A stretch of 64,000 nucleotides of DNA from Muscardinus avellanarius (taxonomy: Eukaryota > Chordata > Mammalia > Rodentia > Gliridae), in NCBI GenBank assembly GCA_963383645.1, contig OY726565.1, positions 26,142,966 through 26,206,965 on the forward strand, given 5' to 3'. Below the pieces are notes generated by a model, which was given only the letters and a program-made list of their open reading frames with translations, was not told where the DNA came from and did not search any database. The translations under genes and the position numbers were made by a program. Below are positions 21,415 to 30,879 of this stretch, piece after piece (within the stretch, counting starts at the first letter, position 1; the number at the start of each line of letters is the position of its first letter).

Positions 21415-22840
21415 ACGGCGGACTGGCTCAGCCGGGCACTGAATATGGGCACTGAGTCCGCTCGGAACCGAGATTCTCAGAAAGGTGGGCAAAGGCTTCG
21501 GTTGCAGTCCTGCAGGGCTTAAGTCCTACAGTGATTTCTTTCCCTTGACAAGTAACAGATTCTTCAAGTCCCAGTAAGCATGGGGTCTCATCCCTGGGGG
21601 CTTGGGAGAGAGGAATCTGAAGAAATAACGCTACAACTGCCTCTTGTGCAATTGACACTTTATTACAAGAACCCAGGAAAATTTATATCCTTCACCAGTG
21701 AGATTAATAGTTAAAAAAAAGAAAAAAAAGTGTAATCACCACAAAACAATAGTGAAGGACATGTAAACAAAGTAAAAGGACACTAGTCTAGCATTCAAGA
21801 TTACCTCCCCGATCCTGTGACCAAATCCAGCCCCCTGCCCTTGAGCCCCTTACCCTTGCAGACAGGCGGCTCCAAAGGGCAAATTCCAGAAGGTACAGGC
21901 ATGCCTAGGGCTTGGAGAATGCGGCCTCTCATGGAATCTCCTTTAACTCTTTTTGGAACTTTCCATTCCTAGGGCTTAGTCCATATGGCTGGCATGGGAA
22001 GATATGGTGATCCAAGGGGCTGCGATGGAGGTCTCCCAGGTTTCGTCCGCATTGCCATCCAAAGTCTGAAAGCTTAAACAAGCTCACAACACAGTTTAGT
22101 AGATAAACACCAAAAAGTAACATGAAGTTTTTAGATTTAATTGTCAGATGTACTTCTCTAGCTGCCGAGCACTTTTCCTCAAACGATAGGCTTATTAGAA
22201 GCCTATTCCTCTTTTAATAATCCATTTTCCTACCACAAACCTTCTGCAACTTCCTTTTACTCTTTTTGATTATCCTGATTCTCTTTCCCATTTGGGACAA
22301 TCTTAGGATAAACTCTTCTTCATACAAAAATGCTTTCTTATTTTCACCATATTTTCTTTCTTCACACCTACACATTTATTATATCTGTCCTTTGTTCTGA
22401 CATATTCATTTCTTAACCACGTGGCGGCTCCCTGTCTCGGGCAGCGCACATACTGGGTGTAAAGGTCAAGAATCTTCCTAGCCTTTCGGCTCTATTGTAT
22501 CAGGCAGTATTGGCTGCTCATCAACTAGGCTGCTTTGAAGTCGCACACAAAGTTTATCTTCTCTGTATCTAAGCCGGATCACAAGGAGGGGGTAAACAGG
22601 GGCACCGGTTGCCTCCCTTGCAAGTTTTTAGGGCTAATGACTTCAGCTGACTCTTAAGGCTTTTACCATAGGTTAATGATTAGAATGAAGGTCAGAGATA
22701 GAGAGGAATTCTGCACTTGGAATTGTTGTAGCCACGGCATCTGGATTCTACATCTTGAGCAAAGCTGAGGGCGTTTAAAGGCTCAGACAAATTACTAGAA
22801 AATTTATTTTCCACGGACTCAGTTTCTCCCACAGTCCTGA
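21415..22840 (-). mobile_element. LTR or LTR-plus-flank of an endogenous retrovirus-like element (unassigned)
   Basis: On the - strand, tataaattttcctgggttct (complement of about 21671-21690) is followed 22 nt later by the polyadenylation signal in cttgtaataaagtgtcaatt (21653-21672), then a 230-nt U5-like GC-richer tail to about 21415. The sequence upstream on that strand (to 22840) is CpG-containing and unlike its AT-rich surroundings. Close TATA and AATAAA are typical of class II-type LTRs. A G-C pair of related phrases (cggactcagtttctccc at 22815 and gcactgagtccgctcgg at 21448) sits near the two edges. No gag, pol or env frame is visible and no target duplication was found, so boundaries are guesses. 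Confidence 0.45.
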
Positions 22841-23226
22841 TCTTACATCACCGGAGCAATTCGTGTGGAAAGTTAAAAGAATCATTACCAAAAGAATAAT
22901 AGTTATGAAAGAATATCTAAGAGTGGGGGAGTACTCTGGCCAGAGACAACACTTTCCCTTGGGGCACTGCTTCCTTTAAGCCAGCCAACTTTTTGCACGC
23001 GAATCTTTCACACACGCAAGTGCCGAGGAAGAGGAAGTAGAAGCGGCAGAAAACTAAGTTTATAATAATGCCATTAAGTGGAAGGTAAAATGCAGGATCA
23101 GTGGAAATCAGCACTTTCTTAACTAGAAATTGTCCAGAGTCAGGCTTATCCTTTACAATCACTTATCTTTTCATTTAATCATTTAATTCCTATTTGAATA
23201 GATATGTAGAAAAACTTCAGTGTCTG

Positions 23227-23240
23227 GTTTTTTTTGTTTG

Positions 23241-23288
<48 letters not shown>

Positions 23289-23470
23289 TGGTACTGGAGT
23301 TCCTGGAAACCCTTCTACTTATTTCCAGGCTATACTCCTAGAGCCATTTTTATATTTTTATTTGGAAACAGGGTCTCTTAAGCCCGCGAGGCTGGCTTCA
23401 AACCTGCGCCATCCTCCTGTTTCTGACTCACAAGCATGGGGATTACATGCATGCGCCACCACACCCAGCT
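23227..23470 (-). repeat. Composite SINE, type Y, tail replaced by (GT)n
   Basis: The (GT)n at 23245-23287 occupies the tail position, then ggtggtactggagttcctgg and gcccgcgaggctggcttcaa. The duplication cagtgtctg flanks it (23218-23226, 23471-23479), so the microsatellite lies within the inserted unit. Confidence 0.92.
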
Positions 23471-23562
23471 CAGTGTCTGTTTTTTATCTAACTACATACT
23501 TAAAAATGGTTAAGATGATAAATTTATGTAATTATGTGTATCTTGCCAAAATAAGTGATTTT

Positions 23563-23564
<2 letters not shown>

Positions 23565-23606
<42 letters not shown>
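23565..23606. repeat. (AT)n microsatellite
   Basis: About 21 AT units immediately before the poly(T) of the next SINE. Confidence 0.95.
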
Positions 23607-23624
<18 letters not shown>

Positions 23625-23824
23625 TTTTTTGGTGGTACTGGGGTTCCTGGAAGCCCTTCTACCTCTGGGCTACACTCCCACGGGCTACACTCCCAGACCT
23701 AGTTTTTAACTTTATGTAGAAACAGGGTCTCTTAAACCAGCGAGGCTGGCTCCGAACCAGCGCGATCCTCCTGTCTCTGCCTCCCAAGCGCGGGGATTAC
23801 AAGCGTGCGCCACCACGCCCGGCT
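23607..23824 (-). repeat. Composite SINE, type Y, with internal 17-nt duplication
   Basis: T-run, ggtggtactggggttcctgg to cgccaccacgcccggc. gggctacactccca occurs twice (about 23655-23671 and 23673-23691). The flanks aaatatatat on both sides suggest insertion into the AT tract. Confidence 0.92.
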
Positions 23825-23845
23825 AAATATATTTTTAAAAATATT

Positions 23846-24024
23846 GGCCGGCATTTGGGAGGCTGAGATAGGATCACGGTTCACGGACAGCCTCAGTTAC
23901 TTAGTAAGGCCCTTTGCAACTTAGTGAGACCCCATTTCAAAATAAAGAATAAAAAATGAAGCTGAGGGTGTAGCTCAGAGGTAGAATGCCCCTGGGTTTC
24001 ATCCCCAGTACTGTAAAATAAAAA
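23846..24024 (+). repeat. Composite SINE, type O, 5' truncated
   Basis: ggccggcatttgggaggctg to tttcatccccagtactg. It lies only 22 nt from the opposite-strand type Y copy, giving a close inverted pair. Confidence 0.87.
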
Positions 24025-24217
24025 GTACTTTGTAGATCTGTACAATTTTATCTTTATAATCCACTTTTAATGAATTGGAAATCATTTCTATTCTTCATTC
24101 CTTATTTGGCTGAAACCATTGGCTGTAAGCAAGAAAATCTGACCTGAAAGTAAAAGATGTACAGAAATGAAAGAATCAGGTAATTTTCCACTACATTGGC
24201 AGCATCCTGTTTCTATT

Positions 24218-24443
24218 TTTTTTTTAATTATTTTTTATTTTTTTGCGGGTCTGGGGATGGAACTCAGAGGCATTGACCTCCAAGCTACACCCCTTGCCCA
24301 ATTTTTTTTTCTTTATTTTGAGACAGGTTCTCACTAAGTTGTGGAGGGTCTCACTAAGTAGCTGAGGCTGTCAGTGAACTGCAATCCTCCGGTCTCAGCC
24401 TCCCGAATGTTGGGATTACAAGTGTGCGTCACCACGCCCAGCA
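24218..24443 (-). repeat. Composite SINE, type D
   Basis: tgcgggtctggggatggaac, tgacctccaagctacacccc, gctgtcagtgaactgcaatc, ending caccacgcccagc. Confidence 0.87.
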
Positions 24444-25602
24444 TTTTTCTATTTTCAAAAATATATTCACCTATGTATTTCAAAGGAACCCCTGGCCTTG
24501 GAAGTTTTCTGATGTACTGCCTGCCAAAAAATAGCTGTTCTAGCCTTCGGAGTTCCCATTTCCCTATGCTATGGCATCCTACTACCACCCAGGACCTATT
24601 GTTGTTATTGTAATTTAACATTCTTAGCTTTGGATCTGGAGACTAGATAGGGACTCTCCTTTCTGGCAGCAGTAATAAGTCATCTTGAAGTATTATTCCA
24701 AAGGGATCCAAAATATTTGTTTGTGTGTTTGGATTATGAAAAGGCATCTCATTACATCCTACTTATTATCTGGCAGAAACTTCCTTGGAATCTGATGACA
24801 CTGGTGATAACAGTGGCTATAATAATCTTATAGAGACCACTATATAGTCTTTTTGTGTATTTACTATTCTTGAGACTTCTTATCATTTGATGTTTTTCCT
24901 TTTAGATTCAGAGGCCACAGAGCTTTGATCACACAGTATCAAGAGCCTCTAGCTCTGTGTTGTATTTTATATCCTGTTGCTTCAGTTCACCTGAATTCAG
25001 TTTCCTTAGTTTCCATCTGCTTCCTGCCTCCCTGCCTACACTTAGCCTTCCTCTCTTCACAGTATAGAGTGTGCTATAGGGCTAAATGGCTTTTGCTGGA
25101 CTTAAAATAGAGGCTGAAAATAATAATCTTAAGAGGAATTTGACCTGACAGTTTGGTTGTTCTCAAGTAGATTAAATGCTACCACCATTTTATATCTGTT
25201 TCATTTTGCAGCAAAGTGTCATACTCATGACCTGTTAGCACAGTGTGCTATGAGCTCCTTTATATCATTAGTGTTTATCATCTAGGTATAGTTTATAGGG
25301 AGCCAATGAAAAGAAAGAGGGTCAACAGATACAGAACTAGTTTTAGCAATGGGTAGCTCTGATACAACAAGAGACCAAATGTGGAAGTTTAGAGAAATGA
25401 AATACTTTTATGTGGAGATTATTAGGAACATCTTCATAGATGTTATTTATATCTGACACATGAACTTTTAGAAGACTTGTTACAAGTGAGGAAAAAAACC
25501 CAATAGGCAAAGGGGATAACATAAAAAGAATTGAAATTATAAAGCTCATTTTGTTAATCTATACTCTGGCTTAATTGAAGCAGAGGATAATAATGGAGCC
25601 TT

Positions 25603-25830
25603 CTTCCTGAGGCTCTCTTCAAAACTGCATTCCTCCTGCCTCACCCTCTGAAGTACTGTGATTGCAGGCATGCATCACCACACCCAGGTCTAAAATTTTT
25701 CTTTTCTTTCTTTTTTCTTTATTTTGTTTTAATTTTATTTATATGTGGAACATACTGAAATGGTATACATTTAGACTGTGCGTGGTGTGTCGTCCCGTCG
25801 TGCCCCAACCCCGTAGCACATAGCTACAAA
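25603..25830 (-). repeat. SINE left-half fragment followed by a possible L1 3' UTR piece
   Basis: 25603-25688 (tgcattcctcctgcctcacc to atcaccacacccagg) is a B1-like half. 25690-25830 has tatttatatgtggaacatac and ggtatacatttagactgtgc, which weakly resembles the reverse of the L1 3' UTR at 30630-30700. Confidence 0.5.
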
Positions 25831-25919
25831 TTTGCTGTTGGTTTCTGAAAATACTCATGTCATTTGGGATGCCAGAAACTCAAAACTGAGTTCTGAGTTG
25901 TACTCTTGATTTTTATCTT

Positions 25920-26225
25920 AAATTTGCAGTTTTTAGGAAAAATAGGCCTGGATATAATAAATTACACCTGCCACCACCATCAAGCAGACCTGGTGCTGTA
26001 ATGCCAAGTTGCACATGGGACAATTGCTGGCATGTCTTCATTGACACTCTAAAGTGGCCAAGAAGATGAGCTCTCATAGCAAGAAGTTGGTGTTGGTGGC
26101 CGGAAATATGTTTTTGTCTTAAGTCTCAGGTATCCAGCATGAAGCTCTCAAATCCACTGTGTGAATCTGGGTGGGATGATGGACTGCTCTCTGCTCGATG
26201 CCATTGTGCAGAGAATAACATTTTG
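25920..26225. other. Unassigned GC-richer segment
   Basis: A 300-nt block with more balanced composition than its surroundings (cagacctggtgctgtaatgc, tggtgttggtggccggaaat). All frames contain stops. It could be a decayed processed pseudogene or an old repeat; I do not recognise it. Confidence 0.3.
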
Positions 26226-27066
26226 GGAGGCTACCAAATGCGTAAGCTTTATAATGCTGTAAAATATAACTTGAAACTAAATGTCACTTTTTCAGAGGTA
26301 AATTAATGGACAGCCTGGTCACATTCAAAGCTTTTTGATATAAAACTTTAGATATGGAACTATTCCATCTATAGGCAAAGTGTAACCAAAATCTGTCTGG
26401 ATGGACAGTATATCATTTTTGCACAGGTCTCTGTTTAGTAAATACATCACAGTATGCCAGTCAGTAATCTTGCTCCAATAAGGGAACATAAAGATTTTTT
26501 TTTGAAAAAAATAAATCACTCTGTTATAAGATTGTTATAACATTTATACAAATTTGCTTTTATTACAAGATCACATATTTTGAGGATTTCTCAAAGTATA
26601 AATTGTATTTATATATGTAAATCTAGTCCTGATATTTAAATTATTATTTTATTATATATTATATGGAAAATTTTAAGTGTATACATATTTGTTAGTTTCT
26701 ACAATGAAACTAATGCCCAGTCTTGTTTCATCATCCATATATTTATAAACAAATTCCAGAGATTATACCATTTCATCCATATATATTATTTCTTTTTAAA
26801 AATAAATTGTGTATATTTGAGCTTTACAACTCACTTGATATTATGAGATACTTATAAAATAGAACATTGATTACTGTAGTGAAACAGATTAACATATTAA
26901 TCATCTAATGGTTATTTATGTGTACATGTGCATAGGCATGACAAAATTAGCTAAAATCCACTTATTTTCTAAAATTCTTAATGCACTACAGTTTTATTAA
27001 TTATAGTTCTCTTGTGCATTAGAGCTCTAGATTTGTTCACTTGTTTATCATGCAAATCTCTTTCTT

Positions 27067-27455
27067 TGTGTGGTAGGGTAGTATTAGGGTTATAACCTAG
27101 GGACTTCTATCTCTGGGCTATATCCCCAGCCCTATTTTTTGTTTGTTTGTTTGTTTTTTGTTTTTGGTACTGGGGGTGGAATCCAGGGGCTTTCTACCTT
27201 TGGGCTATACTCCCAGACCTATTTTATACTTTATTTGGAAACAGGGTCTCACTAAGTTGCTGAGAGCCTCACTCAGTAGCTGAGGCTGGCTTTGAACCTG
27301 TGCAATCCTCCTGTCTCAGCCTCCCAAGCTCTGGGATTATAAGAGTGCGCCACCACACCCAGCTTTCCCCAGCTCTGTTATTTGGAAATAGGGTACACTT
27401 AATTGTTGATGCTGCCATCAACCTGCCATCCTCCTGTCTGAGCCTCCCAGGTAAG
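27067..27455 (-). repeat. Old composite SINE split by a younger one
   Basis: The ID half (agtattagggttataaccta to tatccccagccctatttttt, 27070-27140) and the B1 half (ttatttggaaatagggtaca, 27377-27455) belong together; the copy at 27141-27366 sits between them. Confidence 0.8.
27141..27366 (-). repeat. Composite SINE, type M, nested in an older SINE
   Basis: (gttt)n tail, ggtactgggggtggaatcca to gccaccacacccagct. ccccagccctatttt (27124) and ccccagctctgttattt (27367) are the target duplications, both from the host SINE. Confidence 0.88.
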
Positions 27456-28089
27456 GGTGATCTGTGTGCTCAGAGCATATCTGTTTTGTACCCATTGGCC
27501 TACCTCATCTCATTTCTTCCTCTTCCAGCTCTTCCCTCTAGATTTTAACTCTCAGTATATTTGACTGGTTGTTTTTTTTTTTTTCCTTTGCATGTGGCTT
27601 ATTTCCCTTACAATAATGTCCTGCTGTTTCATCCATGTTGTGGCAAATGCCAGGATCTCTTTTTATTTTCTAAAGAAAAAGGCTAAATAATATCCGTGTG
27701 TATGATTTTCCTTGTTTATTCATCTGTCCACAGATACTTAGGTTATTTTCACAGTTAAGCTATTATGTATAGCTGTTGTGAACATTAGAGTGCAGATACC
27801 TTTATGAGGTGATGACTCCATCTCTTCTGAGTATATATCCAAAAGAGAGATTGCTGATTTCTGTGATATTTCTATTTTTAATTTCACTAGGAATCTCAGT
27901 TCTCTTTTCCATAATGGCTATACCAGTCTGTATTCTTACCAGTAATATAATTGTTTTATTTTCCACACCTTTATCAACATTTCTTATTTCTTGTCTTTCT
28001 GATAATAGCTATTCTAATGAGAATTAGGTGATATCTCAAATATTTTATTATATCTATTAAAGAAATAAGAGCAATAACATAATGTCCTT

Positions 28090-28456
28090 ACCTTAAGTAT
28101 TAGCTTTTCATCAAGTGACCAATACCTGAGAAAATCAGCATAGAGGAGAAGAGTTATTTTGGCTCATGGTTTCAGTCCATGGTTGACTGGGTCCAAGGCA
28201 GAACCATCTTGGAAGAGAGGGAGAGAGAGAGAGAGGAGGAGGAGGAGGGAGAGGGAGGAAGGGGAGAGAGAAACAACCAGGTCCTACCTCTTATAGTTTC
28301 CACTGCTTCCCAGTAATCTGTTCAGCTACCAATGGATTAATCTGCTCATCATCCCAGTCACTTCCCCAAAAAATCCACTTCTGAACATTGCTGCACTAGG
28401 GCTCAAGCTTTCAACACATGAATCTTTGGGGGATCCTTTATACTCAAACTGTAACA
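28090..28456 (-). mobile_element. MaLR-type LTR (ERVL-MaLR)
   Basis: On the - strand it starts TGTTACAGTTTGAGTATAAA (28456 downward) and continues through the phrases aaagattcatgtgttgaaag and gaagtggattttttggggaa, then a purine-rich part (28210-28272 on +) and ccatggactgaaaccatgag. Order and length fit a MaLR solo LTR. A (GA)n/(GGA)n tract within it (28216-28262) is an expansion. Confidence 0.72.
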
Positions 28457-28609
28457 CTTTGTTTGACGGAAAAGACAGGGTTATTCTCATTTTCTTAATA
28501 TCAAATATAAAGTGTTCAGATTTCTAATTGTCTTATAAAAATGTTTTTTCTCCAGTTTGTTAGTTTATACCAAAATCAGATAAAGCTGGTATGTCTTTAA
28601 GATTTTTAA

Positions 28610-28802
28610 TCTGAGTTGGGTGTGGTGGACCACGATTATAATCCCAATACTTAGGAGGGTTGAGATTGGAAGATAGCAGGTTCCAGGCCAGCCTCAGCAA
28701 TTTAGTCCTTATCAATTTAATAAGATCCTATTTCAAAATAAAAGAATAAAATTAGGCTGGGGTTTAGCTTGGAGATAGAATGCCTTGGGTTCTATCCCCA
28801 TT
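28610..28802 (+). repeat. Composite SINE, type O
   Basis: gttgggtgtggtggaccacg to gttctatccccattaac; its tail became the CA tract that follows. Confidence 0.82.
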
Positions 28803-28808
28803 AACACA

Positions 28809-28856
<48 letters not shown>
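28803..28856. repeat. (CA)n microsatellite
   Basis: About 26 CA units with one cat interruption, at the tail position of the preceding SINE. Confidence 0.95.
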
Positions 28857-28857
<1 letters not shown>

Positions 28858-28999
28858 TTAATCTAGAAATTCCCCTTTCCCCATTTCTAGTTATTTATTG
28901 TTTTCTTGCAATTTACTTGTTGGAGAGAAAGTCTTTTTCTTTAGAGCTTACCATTGTTAATTTTGCTGATTTGCATTTCTATAGTTCTTTGGGTTTTTG

Positions 29000-29232
29000 T
29001 TTGTTTGTTTGTTTTTGGGGGGATTTGGGTGGTACTGGGGATGGAACCCAGAGGCATTCTATCTCAGAGCTACACCCCCAGCCCTATTTTTTAGTCTTTT
29101 ATTTTTGAAATAGGGTCTCACTGAGTTGCAAAGGGTCTTGGTAAGTATCTGAGGCTTCCTGGGAACCCTGATCCTCTGGTCTCTGCCTCCTGAATGCTGG
29201 GATTATAAGCATGAGCCACCACACCCCTGCTA
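29000..29232 (-). repeat. Composite SINE, type O/D intermediate
   Basis: (gttt)n tail, tggtactggggatggaaccc, tgcaaagggtcttggtaagt, ending agccaccacacccctgc. Confidence 0.82.
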
Positions 29233-30059
29233 GTTCTTTGTATTTTATTTTTAAAATGTTACATGGTTGAATTCACATTTTTTTAAGCTAGACTGTGTAG
29301 GGATACTATGTTTTTGTCATGAAGCTGATAATGTCTGGCTATCTCCTCTTTTAATGTTAATGGCTATTTACCTACATACTTATTTCCAGCAATTCACTAT
29401 TGACAGCAAAATGTTGATATCCTAATTCTATTATTTATTCTTTAATAGTTGAAAAGTTGTTACTTATATGAGTTATCTGGTGGCATGATTTGTATAAGAG
29501 AGGAAAATTGATTACATCCCTTATTATAATGATTTTTCAAAATAATAAATTGATTTATTAGCATTTTCTAGTTGTGACCAAATAGGATATGGGGAGTCCA
29601 GTTCTCACTGGGGAAAGGTCTCATTAATTCATGGTTTTTAAACTATAAATGCAGCATTTATATCCATTTCAGTTATTATCCTTTGAAGGGAAGCCACTTC
29701 AACTTGGCTAAGTGTTTTTATGAAGCAACTATAGTAGTCTAATAATTTCCTTACAAGTTCTAAAATCATTTTGTAAATTGCTTGGCCATTTGCCAGGATA
29801 TCTTAATTTTCTTTTTTTTTTTTTAGTGGAAAAAGGTAACGCAGTATCATAATATGGGTCCCAGGGTATACATGGTCAGTTTCTCACATTTAAATTATTT
29901 ATTCTCTATACCTGTCATTTTATAGATGCAAGTTTTGACTAATGATAGAAAGTCATGAGCACATTGTAGATTTTGGTAGATTAAAAAAAAAAATGTTGCC
30001 AAAGTGAAAACCAGTAGTAAGTGACCTTGCTAGATTTGTGATCTGCTTTTTTATGATTT

Positions 30060-30325
30060 ATGATTCCCTCCCTTCCCATTGTTTTAGAACATTTTCATTG
30101 ATCCCTAATGAAACCCAAAACTTAGTCACTCCCTATTTTCTCTCTCACAACTCCTGCTGACCACTAATATTTCTATTTTATTGATTTTTCTATTCTAGAA
30201 GTTTTCTGTAAGTGTTGTCATACACTATGTGGTCTTTTGTGACAGGCTTTTACTTACCATAATGTTTTCAGACTCGTCCATGTTGTAGCATGTGATAGTA
30301 CCTCATTTTTTTCTTACATTATTTT
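30060..30325. repeat. Old L1-derived segment
   Basis: ttagaacattttcattgatc, ctatgtggtcttttgtgaca and tccatgttgtagcatgtgat are landmarks of the same old L1 region seen at 8975-9640. Confidence 0.55.
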
Positions 30326-30603
30326 ACCATTTTTATAGTTATGAAACAAAATTAAAGTCATTCATGACGAACTGTCAAAGTTGTTATACATACCATCTTT
30401 TAATCATGCAGTGGTCAGAAAAATCACAGTAGCTTTAAGTTAGAATTTACGAGGGATACATATGAAATCTGGAATCAGTATTTAAAAGATAAGTTTCATG
30501 TTCACTCCTGATAGTTTTATTCAAGGGATATTTCCCATTTCAGTCTATTTATAGAAACCCAAAACATGTAGAATTAAAATTTGAGTTTTCAGTGTTTCAG
30601 TTC

Positions 30604-30614
30604 CTGTTGAAAAA
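30604..30614. repeat. Target-site duplication of the full-length L1 (low-coordinate copy)
   Basis: ctgttgaaaaa, matching ctgttgaaaa at 37911-37920. The pair brackets the whole L1. Confidence 0.85.
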
Positions 30615-30879
30615 TTTTTTTAACAATTTTTTTATTGAACATAAATAGTATACATTTACACTATATTTGGTGCCCTCTCCCCCCCCACCCCCGTTTTCTC
30701 CCCCCCCCCCCCACCAATGGTTGTCCAGGTTAACCATGTCTTATTCATAATTTTACACATGTTCAGGTGAAGATGCTCCTTAATCAAGATCGGCCTTTCT
30801 CCTCTCCTATCTTTCCATTAAAACTTAGCTAGTATTTCCCCTCTAATATCTGGGGTTCTACTGGTATCCTTTGTGTTTC
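30615..30879 (-). other. L1 3' UTR with G-runs and polyadenylation signal
   Basis: On the - strand, G-runs (complement of C-runs at 30679-30686 and 30702-30713) are followed by gttcaataaaaaaattgtta and the tail. A polypurine G-tract is a standard feature of L1 3' UTRs. Confidence 0.85.

Larger units (their letters stand above)
26795..28035 (-). mobile_element. Old L1 3' end (3' UTR and ORF2 tail), interrupted by SINEs
   Basis: 27580-28030 is the reverse of the ORF2 C-terminal region (tgtttcatccatgttgtggc, ttgtttattcatctgtccac, tatccaaaagagagattgct), parallel to 30940-31200 of the intact L1 but much more diverged. 26795-27060 resembles the reverse of an old L1 3' UTR. SINEs at 27065-27455 split it. 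Confidence 0.65.

Noticed and set aside
24900..25085. Possible extra SMAP1 exon or a nested gene
   Set aside because: A pyrimidine-rich run followed by ttcacag looks like an acceptor, but the downstream text is not SMAP1-like and no donor follows in frame.
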